Part shown: positions 58,035 through 64,000 of the stretch, in pieces
Numbering within the stretch: position 1 is the stretch's first letter
Layout of the letters: every line of letters begins with the position of its first letter
From: Paenarthrobacter ureafaciens
GTDB lineage: Bacteria > Actinomycetota > Actinomycetes > Actinomycetales > Micrococcaceae
Length of the DNA stretch: 64,000 bases
Direction of reading: 5' to 3'
NCBI RefSeq assembly: GCF_004028095.1
Contig: NZ_SBHM01000007.1
Location: 1,798,001 to 1,862,000 of the forward strand
Translations under genes and position numbers: made by a program
The notes under the pieces: model-generated
Databases searched by the model: none
The model's input: only the letters and a program-made list of their open reading frames with translations
What the model was told of the DNA's origin: nothing

Positions 58035-59882
58035 ATGTCAGCTGTGACTTCCACGATTACTGTCCGTGAGGACAAGGCGCCGCCACCAGGTGGGTCCCAG
58101 ACCCCCGGTGGCCCGACGCCGGGTTCCCGGCGTCGCAAGGCGTCCCGCAAGCCGGGGGGCAAGAAGTTCTCTCCCTTTAACATCATCTCCCTGGTGATCG
58201 CCGTCGGCTTCATTGCCCTGACGGTGGTGCCATTGGGCTCTGTCTTGATGCGGCTTTTCGTCGTTAACGGACAGATCACGCTGGCCCCGCTTGAGGAGAC
58301 GCTCGGACAGGACATCCTGGGCCTGGTGGGCAGCACCGTGATCGTCGTCCTGGCCAGCACGGTGTTCGCAGTCCTGATTGGCGGCACGCTCGCCTGGCTG
58401 AATGAGCGCACCGATGCGCGCATGGGCCTTTTCTCTGACTTGCTGCCCATGATTCCGTTCCTCCTGCCCCCGGTGGCCGGTTCAGTGGGCTGGATCCTGC
58501 TGCTCGCACCCACCGGCGGTTACATCAACGGCGCCTGGGTCAAGATGATGGAATTCTTCGGTGTTCCGGACGCCTCGCCCTTCATGGACATCTACAGCTG
58601 GGGTGGCCTGATCCTGGTCTTCACCGTGTACGGCGTCGCCTTCACCTACATGATGATCGCCCCCGCGCTCCGTGTGCTGGACGCCAACCTCGAGGAGCAG
58701 AGCCGCGTGACCGGTGCCAGCACCCTCCGCACGCTCTTCAAGGTCACGCTCCCCGCTGTCCTCCCGGCTGTGGCGGCAGGCGCATTGCTTTGGGTTTGGG
58801 TTGCGTTCGCCACTGTGGACATCCCGTCCATGATCGGAACCGGCGCGGACATCTCCCTGCTCTCCCAGCGCATCGTCAACCTGCTGGTGTTCTCCTACCC
58901 GCCCAAGCAGGGCGTGGCCGTGGGACTCTCCCTCATCATTTCCGTCGTGGTCCTGGGTGCCTGGCTGCTCCAGTCCAAGATCCTTCGCTCGAACAAGTTC
59001 GCCACCGTGGGCGGCAAGGGAACGCGTTCGACGCCGATGCGCCTGGGCAAGTGGCGCGGCGTTGCCCGCGGCGGGATGGTCGCTTACGTCCTGCTCACCA
59101 CTGTGTTGCCGTGCCTGGCGCTGCTCACCGTGGCGCTGACCGGCTCGTGGCGCCAGAACATCGATTGGGGATCGTTCGGTTTCCAGCATTTCGAGAAGAT
59201 CTTCACGGACTCCTACGCCATGAAGGGCCTGACGAACAGCTTTACCCTGGGCCTCGTGGCCGCCACGATCGTTGTGGTGGTTGCCGCCATCGTTTCCCTC
59301 TTTGTCGCCCGCTCGGGCCGGGTCTTCGGCCGCGTGATCGACGTCGGAATCAAGCTGCCGGCAACCCTGGGCGCCCTGGTGATCGTAGTGGGCATGGTGC
59401 TGCTCTTCACGGGCCCGCCGTTCTACCTGAGCGGCACCACCTTCCTGCTGCTGATGGCATACTGCGCACTCTGCCTTCCGAACGCATCCATCTCGGCTGA
59501 CGCAGCAGTTGCCGGCGTCGGCGGGGAACTGACCGAATCCTCGCGCATCTCCGGAGCTTCGGAGAGCAAGACGTTCTTCCGCGTCATCCTCCCGCTGATG
59601 ATTCCTGCCTTGGTGGGCGCGTGGGCGCTGGTGTTCGTCAGGGTCCTGTCCGACCTGACTGCGTCTTCGCTCCTCGCCGGAGCAAACAACCCCGTGATCG
59701 GCTTCCAAATGCTGGAGCTGAGCCGCTACGGCTCATACACGGACCTTTCGGTCCTTGCGTCGATCCTCGCCGTCGTGTCCACAGTCACCGTTCTGGCGGC
59801 AGTCTGGTTTGGCCGCTGGTCCTCCCGCTGGACCCAGGCCCCCAAGGCATCACGTCGTCGCCGTCCTGCAAACCTGCGCTAG
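58035..59882 (+). CDS. double-domain ABC permease, iron/thiamine (FbpB/ThiP) type
   Basis: 615 residues with two homologous permease halves (about 40-310 and 345-600), roughly twelve TM helices. EAA coupling loops occur in each half: EEQSRVTGASTLRTLFKVTL and ELTESSRISGASESKTFFR. The start is ATG at 58035 or GTG nine bases later, the latter better spaced from AAAGGCGG. It follows the P450 gene by 75 bp. With the ATPase at 59901 it probably serves the lipoproteins at 40257 and 50182. Confidence 0.92.
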   Translation: MSAVTSTITVREDKAPPPGGSQTPGGPTPGSRRRKASRKPGGKKFSPFNIISLVIAVGFIALTVVPLGSVLMRLFVVNGQITLAPLEETLGQDILGLVGSTVIVVLASTVFAVLIGGTLAWLNERTDARMGLFSDLLPMIPFLLPPVAGSVGWILLLAPTGGYINGAWVKMMEFFGVPDASPFMDIYSWGGLILVFTVYGVAFTYMMIAPALRVLDANLEEQSRVTGASTLRTLFKVTLPAVLPAVAAGALLWVWVAFATVDIPSMIGTGADISLLSQRIVNLLVFSYPPKQGVAVGLSLIISVVVLGAWLLQSKILRSNKFATVGGKGTRSTPMRLGKWRGVARGGMVAYVLLTTVLPCLALLTVALTGSWRQNIDWGSFGFQHFEKIFTDSYAMKGLTNSFTLGLVAATIVVVVAAIVSLFVARSGRVFGRVIDVGIKLPATLGALVIVVGMVLLFTGPPFYLSGTTFLLLMAYCALCLPNASISADAAVAGVGGELTESSRISGASESKTFFRVILPLMIPALVGAWALVFVRVLSDLTASSLLAGANNPVIGFQMLELSRYGSYTDLSVLASILAVVSTVTVLAAVWFGRWSSRWTQAPKASRRRRPANLR

Positions 59883-59900
59883 AAGAACCTGGAGATCATC

Positions 59901-61076
59901 ATGACAACCCCCCAGATGGCGGTTATGAACACCAAGGCCCACGAGGCCGCGGCACCTGCCCCTGAAGTGACCGTGTCGCACGAGAGCCGCGAAGTCCTCA
60001 CCATCAGCAACGTCTCGAAGTTCTTCGTACGTGCCAACGGAGCGGCGGTCCCCGCCGTCGACGGCGTCAGCCTCTCCGTGCGCGCTGGTGAGTTCCTCGT
60101 GCTGCTGGGCCCCAGCGGCTGCGGCAAGACCACCTTGCTCCGTTGCATCGCCGGCCTTGAGCAGCCGGACTCAGGCCGCATCGATATCGATGGCAAAACG
60201 GTCTACAGCTCCGTGGACCGCATTGAGCTCTCCGCGCAACAGCGCACCCTGAGCATGGTTTTCCAGTCCTATGCGCTGTGGCCCAACATGTCCGTGTTCG
60301 ACAACATCGCCTACCCGCTGCGCAACCGCAAGATCCGGAAGGCCCAGATCGAGGAAGACGTCCACCGCATTGCCAAGCTGGTGGGCATCGATGAAATCAT
60401 CGGACAGTTCCCCAACCACATCAGTGGCGGTCAGCAGCAGCGCGTGGCCCTCGCCCGTGCCTTGGTCAGCGGCGACGCGCTGGTGCTCTTCGATGAGCCG
60501 TTGTCCAACGTTGACGCCAAGGTCCGCAAAGATCTGCGCATCGAACTTGCTGCCCTGCAGAACCGCTTCGGTTTCGCTGCTGTGTACGTCACCCACGACC
60601 AGGAAGACGCCATGGAACTGGGTACCAAGATCGCGGTCCTGGAGAAGGGGAAGGTTGCCCAGGTGGCATCACCCCGCGAGGTGTACCAGAACCCGGCTTC
60701 CCGCTACGTGGCGACGTTCATCGGCTCCACCAACGAACTTGAGGGGACCGTCGTCGCTGTTGACGCTACGGGCCTGGAGATCGAAACGCCGCTCGGCGTG
60801 ATCCGCAGCGAGCGCCTGCACGGCGAGTTCGCCAAGGGCGATGAGGTAGTGGCCATCTTCCGGCCCGAGCACGGTCACCTGTCCCCGGAACGTCCCGGCA
60901 CGGTCAACGCCTTGAAGGCCACCTTCCGGATGGAGCTGTTCTCCGGCAGTCACGCTGAACAGGTAGTGACCCACAATCACAAGGTCTACCGCGTTTGGCA
61001 CGGCAAGGAGCAGGAGCATGGCACGGAGGCCTGGATCAGCGTCGCGCCTGAAAAGGTTCACGTCTTCGAGCGCTAG
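59901..61076 (+). CDS. ABC transporter ATP-binding protein, FbpC/PotA type
   Basis: 391 residues. Walker A GPSGCGKTT, signature ISGGQQQRVALARAL, Walker B LVLFDEPLSNVD, H-loop VTHDQEDA. A C-terminal TOBE-type regulatory domain starts about residue 275 (FIGSTNELEGTVVAV). It energises the double-domain permease 18 bp upstream. A terminator follows. Confidence 0.94.
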   Translation: MTTPQMAVMNTKAHEAAAPAPEVTVSHESREVLTISNVSKFFVRANGAAVPAVDGVSLSVRAGEFLVLLGPSGCGKTTLLRCIAGLEQPDSGRIDIDGKTVYSSVDRIELSAQQRTLSMVFQSYALWPNMSVFDNIAYPLRNRKIRKAQIEEDVHRIAKLVGIDEIIGQFPNHISGGQQQRVALARALVSGDALVLFDEPLSNVDAKVRKDLRIELAALQNRFGFAAVYVTHDQEDAMELGTKIAVLEKGKVAQVASPREVYQNPASRYVATFIGSTNELEGTVVAVDATGLEIETPLGVIRSERLHGEFAKGDEVVAIFRPEHGHLSPERPGTVNALKATFRMELFSGSHAEQVVTHNHKVYRVWHGKEQEHGTEAWISVAPEKVHVFER

Positions 61077-61092
61077 GGCTTGGCAGGCAGAT

Positions 61093-61130
61093 GCGGGGGC
61101 GGTCCGGTGCGGGCCGCCCCCGCGGCCTTT
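61093..61130 (+). terminator. terminator of the P450-ABC operon
   Basis: GCGGGGGCGG (61093-61102) and CCGCCCCCGC (61114-61123) form a GC stem followed by GGCCTTTT. Confidence 0.8.
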
Positions 61131-61197
61131 TAACACGTAGCTGCTAAATGCACATCAAACCCCGGGCCTCGGGGCCTGAGACTTAAAGGAGAGCCGC

Positions 61198-62556
61198 ATG
61201 TGGGACTTCGTTGTAGTAGGAGCCACGTCCGCCGGAGTGGCTCTGGCGCGGGACCTCGGAGGCGACGGTGAGCGGTCAGTCCTCTTGCTGGACTGCCGGG
61301 ACGCGCAGGGTGGCGCGGCCCCGGCCGTTCGTCCCCACGTCCTGGAGTTCGACGGGTGGGTCGCTGCAGGTGCCGTGGAGTGGGCTCCCGAGGCAGTGTT
61401 GCCGCACTTCAAACAGTGTGAAGCCGACCGGGAGTTCGGTTCCCTGCGCTATCACGGAAGCAGCGGTCCCCTGAGACTGTGGCGCTCTCCGGAGGAGCGG
61501 TGGACGGCCCTGGACCGGGGCTTCCGTAGTGCAGCGGTGGAGAAAGGCCATCCGTGGGCTCCGGACCATAACGCCCCGGGCGTCCTCGGTGTCTCACCTC
61601 TGGCATGGGGCGGTTTGGATTCAGTGGCCGGCATCGAGACGCTGCAGGTGGAAGCCGTGGATCGGGTGCTCCTGGACGGCTACCAGGCCGTGGGCGTTCG
61701 GGTCCTGGCCAACAGTGCATGGCAGGACGTGGAGGCCAAGGAAGTCTTTCTCTGCGCCGGGGGAGTGGCGACGCCCGGTATCCTCCAGCGCAGCGGTATC
61801 GGCCCCGCCGACTATCTCGACTCAGTGGGCATCAGGCCCGTCCTCGACTTGCCGGTGGGACAGGGGCTGCAGGTGCACCCGCAGTTGCGCATGGTGGCTG
61901 CCACTGAAGGCACAGCTGTATCCGGCGGACCTGAGGAAAATTCCCCCGGAGGGATGCTGGCTCGTTGGAACACGGGATTGGAAGGCACGGCAAGCGGCGA
62001 CTTGATGGCGTGGACGGTTAACGGAACAGGAATGGCAAACGGCCAAGGCGGTCTCACAGGCGCCCTGGCACAGGTTTTCTCCCGCGGCACCGTCCAGGTA
62101 GCCGGTCCCGATCCCGTCGCCGCACCCTGGGTGGACGCAGGCATGCTCTCCGATTCCCTGGACGGCTACCGTTTCCGGCTCCTGTACCGCCATCTGAGCG
62201 ACTTGGCGGCCCGGCCGAGCCTGGCAGGCTGTCTCCGGGAGCCCCAGGACGCCGCTGGGGACGCATGGGTCCTGGATCGGCCGTCCGAGGACCTCGACGG
62301 CTGGCTCAGGTCGGTGGTGGAGCCCATGGGGGACTACGCCGGCGGCTGTCGCATGGGGAGCGACGGCGACCCTGCCGTCGTCGTGGATGGTTCCGGTCGC
62401 GTGCGGGGCGTACGGGGCCTTAGGGTTGCCGACTCCTCCATCTCACCCACGTTGGTGCGGGCAGCGCCGCTCCTGACCGACGTGGCGATCGCACGAAAGG
62501 TGGCCCGGATGGTCGCTGAAGGTATTTCCCTGCAAGGGGTAGGCAAGAAGCCTTAA
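61198..62556 (+). CDS. degenerate GMC-oxidoreductase paralogue, probably non-catalytic
   Basis: 452 residues, intact frame, ATG after AAAGGAGAG. It aligns with the GMC enzyme at 42965 through LRYHGSSGP, WAPDHNAPGVLGVSPLAWG, GVATPGILQRSGIGP, AQVFSRGTVQVAG and ISPTLVRAAPLL. The FAD motif GxGxxG has become Gly8-Ala-Thr10-Ser-Ala-Gly13. About 45-60 residues holding the RGxGGGGSSLVNG FAD-contact signature are missing. The catalytic His region reads GDYAGGCRMG with no His, and the partner Asn region RANTN is RAAPL. FAD-dependent alcohol oxidation is therefore unlikely; a binding or chaperone role is possible. Confidence 0.85.
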   Translation: MWDFVVVGATSAGVALARDLGGDGERSVLLLDCRDAQGGAAPAVRPHVLEFDGWVAAGAVEWAPEAVLPHFKQCEADREFGSLRYHGSSGPLRLWRSPEERWTALDRGFRSAAVEKGHPWAPDHNAPGVLGVSPLAWGGLDSVAGIETLQVEAVDRVLLDGYQAVGVRVLANSAWQDVEAKEVFLCAGGVATPGILQRSGIGPADYLDSVGIRPVLDLPVGQGLQVHPQLRMVAATEGTAVSGGPEENSPGGMLARWNTGLEGTASGDLMAWTVNGTGMANGQGGLTGALAQVFSRGTVQVAGPDPVAAPWVDAGMLSDSLDGYRFRLLYRHLSDLAARPSLAGCLREPQDAAGDAWVLDRPSEDLDGWLRSVVEPMGDYAGGCRMGSDGDPAVVVDGSGRVRGVRGLRVADSSISPTLVRAAPLLTDVAIARKVARMVAEGISLQGVGKKP

Positions 62557-62579
62557 CTAGTGCAATACTGCGATAGTCA
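62552..62579 (+). promoter_or_regulatory. flavin reductase promoter with box A
   Basis: CTTAAC (62552-62557), 16-bp spacer, TAGTCA (62574-62579). TGCAATACTGCG (62561-62572) ends one base before the -10. The predicted start site just downstream supports the TTG start at 62602 rather than an ATG at 62560. Confidence 0.5.
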
Positions 62580-62601
62580 GCTTTTCACAGAAGGAGCTAT
62601 C

Positions 62602-63111
62602 TTGAGTATCGAATTCGCGCCGTCGTTGACGGCCACCGAAATCAGCCCGGAGTCGTTTAAATCCTTCGTGGGAAGCTTCCCCACGGGTGTCACGGTAGTG
62701 ACGTGGCAGGACCCCCGCACGGGACCTGGCGGAATGACTGTCAACGCCTTCGCCTCAATCTCCATCGATCCGCCCTTGATCATGATCAGCCTTGCGGTTG
62801 GTTCCCGGGCGGTGGAACCGGTGCTGAAGCGGGGATCGTTCGGGGTCAACATCCTGGCCGGCAACGGTTCCCGCGCGGCGCTCGCCTTTGCCCGCCGCGA
62901 TACCGCCCTGTGCTCAGACTTTGGCACCGAGCCCGGCATCCTGGGCAACCCCCTGCTGGTGGACGATGCTGTGGCGTATGCCGATTGCGACGTGGAACAG
63001 ACCATCCCCGCAGGCGACCATGTCATTGTCATTGGCCGCGTGCGGCAGGCATCCCATACCGGGCAGGTGCCACTGGGTTACTTGCGCCGGACCTTCGCGC
63101 CGTGGGCCTGA
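62602..63111 (+). CDS. flavin reductase (HpaC-like, FMN-binding split barrel)
   Basis: 169 residues from a TTG codon with AAGGAG 5 bases upstream. Motifs of NAD(P)H:flavin reductases: FKSFVGSFPTGVTVVTW, GGMTVNAFASISIDPPLIMISL, SFGVNILAGNGSRAALAF and DHVIVIGRV with GYLRRTFAPW. It provides free reduced FMN or FAD to an oxygenase, most likely the monooxygenase at 54513, 7 kb upstream but under the same kind of promoter. Confidence 0.9.
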   Translation: MSIEFAPSLTATEISPESFKSFVGSFPTGVTVVTWQDPRTGPGGMTVNAFASISIDPPLIMISLAVGSRAVEPVLKRGSFGVNILAGNGSRAALAFARRDTALCSDFGTEPGILGNPLLVDDAVAYADCDVEQTIPAGDHVIVIGRVRQASHTGQVPLGYLRRTFAPWA

Positions 63112-63129
63112 CCGCCCGCCCCCTCCGAT

Positions 63130-63227
63130 GCTCTCTCACATAACAGCCCGTTTTGGGCGACGCTCTATCACTTTCTTCAAGAAATCGAGAGAGGAGCCGG
63201 CTCATCGGGACGGAAGGTGAGAGAGCG
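63130..63227. repeat. three copies of the GTGA(T/G)AGAGC(G) intergenic word
   Basis: GCTCTCTCAC (63130-63139) and CGCTCTATCAC (63161-63171) are inverted copies and GTGAGAGAGCG (63217-63227) is direct, so the segment is an extended imperfect inverted repeat. The same word forms the repeats at 1155-1216. Confidence 0.7.
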
Positions 63228-63230
63228 TTT

Positions 63231-63272
63231 TTGGCAACCGTCCTGCTTTTTGTTGCCAAACCGCACTACGAT
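63231..63272 (+). promoter_or_regulatory. LacI-type operator and leaderless promoter
   Basis: TTGGCAAC (63231-63238) and GTTGCCAA (63252-63259) are perfect inverted arms 21 bp apart. TTGGCAACCG also matches the half-site of the operators at 3363 and 5632. A -10-like TACGAT (63267-63272) ends six bases before the GTG start, implying a leaderless mRNA. Confidence 0.5.
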
Positions 63273-63278
63273 GGAGCG

Positions 63279-64000
63279 GTGACTGAAGCGACGAACACCG
63301 GAACCTCCACTGCCCCTGCCAAGCGCGGACGCGGAGAGAAGTCCTCACCCACCATCTACGACATCGCCAAGCTGGCGGGCGTCAATCCTTCCACTGTTTC
63401 GCGCGCCCTCAGCAAGCCGGGCAGGGTCAGCGCCAAGACGCAGAAGATCATCGAAGATGCGGCTGCTGAACTGAACTACCAGGTCAACCCCTTTGCCCGG
63501 GCGCTCCCCACGGGGCGGACGCAGACCATCGGACTAATCGTCGCGGACATCACCAACCCCACGTTCTTTGACATCATCCGCGGAGCGGAAACCACCGGCG
63601 CTGCACGCGACTACACGCTGGTCCTCGCAGAGTCCTCGGAGTCGCCGGAAACCGAAGTCACTGCCGCCCGGCGCTTGCTGAGCACAGTGGATGGCCTCAT
63701 CCTCGCCAGTCCGCGCATGGACGACGACAACATCCGGTCCTTGGCCGGGGACAAACCTGTGGTGGTCATCAACCGCGAGATAGAGGGCGTCCCCTGCGTG
63801 GTTCCTGACGTCAACAAGGGCATCGGGGAGGCTGTCAGGAGCCTGGCTGCCAACGGTCACGAGCACATCGCCTACGTCGCGGGGCCGCAGCAATCATGGA
63901 TGACTGCCCGGCGCTGGGAGGGTGTCAAAGCCGCCTGCGAGTGGTCCAAGTTGAGCGCCGTTCGCTTGGAATCGTCCAAACCGACCGTCGACGGCGGCAG
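63279..64000 (+). CDS. LacI-family transcriptional regulator, partial at window edge
   Basis: An open frame from GTG at 63279 to the edge (240 codons). After a short basic N-tail, the HTH reads TIYDIAKLAGVNPSTVSRA and the hinge AAELNYQVNPFARALPTGRT. The sensor domain starts QTIGLIVADITNPTFFDIIRG and continues through YVAGPQQSWMTARRWEGV. The ORF runs off the window, so the C-terminus is missing. There is no usable Shine-Dalgarno, matching the leaderless prediction. Targets lie probably to the right of the window. Confidence 0.9.
   Translation, partial: MTEATNTGTSTAPAKRGRGEKSSPTIYDIAKLAGVNPSTVSRALSKPGRVSAKTQKIIEDAAAELNYQVNPFARALPTGRTQTIGLIVADITNPTFFDIIRGAETTGAARDYTLVLAESSESPETEVTAARRLLSTVDGLILASPRMDDDNIRSLAGDKPVVVINREIEGVPCVVPDVNKGIGEAVRSLAANGHEHIAYVAGPQQSWMTARRWEGVKAACEWSKLSAVRLESSKPTVDGG

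Overview
The window is high-GC actinobacterial DNA, most consistent with an Arthrobacter/Paenarthrobacter-type soil organism. This rests on overall base composition, the gene families present, and arthrobacterial-looking intergenic repeats; no rRNA or other taxonomic marker is present. I see no tRNA, transposase, integrase or CRISPR array. All identifications were made by reading translations; no database search was run.

Layout. 1-2.2 kb: housekeeping and regulatory genes (partial MerR regulator, PadR regulator, nadE). 2.2-13.2 kb: a LacI-controlled uptake and catabolic locus (lacI, two sugar-phosphate isomerase/epimerase-like proteins, two Gfo/Idh/MocA dehydrogenases, and a complete peptide/opine-type ABC importer whose second permease is fused to an ATPase). 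Near-identical LacI-type operators overlap two promoters. 13.2-63.1 kb: a roughly 50-kb catabolic region. 63.28 kb to the end: a second, partial LacI regulator.

The catabolic region contains: a leftward hydrolase-ATPase-permease operon with a divergent GntR regulator and XdhC; an HtaA-domain protein and a PucR regulator; a long operon (RraA-type aldolase x2, LigA/LigB class III extradiol dioxygenase, NMT1-type binding protein, ADP-forming acyl-CoA ligase, two crotonase-fold proteins, three-subunit molybdenum hydroxylase); a 4,5-dihydroxyphthalate decarboxylase-like protein; a second operon (third RraA, Rieske reductase, LigJ-like hydratase, Rieske oxygenase, small protein, Zn-alcohol dehydrogenase, flavoprotein, D-glutamate cyclase-like protein, binding protein); aldehyde dehydrogenase + GMC oxidoreductase; methyltransferase; MmgE/PrpD; a second aldehyde dehydrogenase + HIBADH-type dehydrogenase; a second iron/thiamine-type binding protein; a Bcr/CflA exporter; a cytoplasmic Asp-box propeller + flavin monooxygenase; a PadR regulator; P450 + ABC permease + ATPase; a degenerate GMC paralogue; and a flavin reductase.

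How the genes may work together (inference). A substituted aromatic is imported by ABC systems. Side chains and substituents are processed by CoA ligase/crotonase, P450, flavin monooxygenase, GMC oxidase and aldehyde dehydrogenases. A phthalate-type Rieske system and decarboxylase-like protein may feed a dihydroxylated acid to LigAB. LigJ-like hydratase and RraA-type aldolases would then yield pyruvate plus oxaloacetate. No clear LigC or LigI is linked, so a gallate-like branch is as plausible as a protocatechuate branch. The true substrate is not readable from the sequence.

The most interesting signal is regulatory. At least six scattered transcription units carry a 12-bp box (ideal form CGCA-N4-TGCG) placed exactly one base upstream of a TAnnnn -10 hexamer, and further units have related sites. 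Two other promoters share a different 13-bp box. This suggests one co-regulated system spread over many operons. Second is an intact but apparently catalytically dead GMC-oxidoreductase paralogue inside that regulon.
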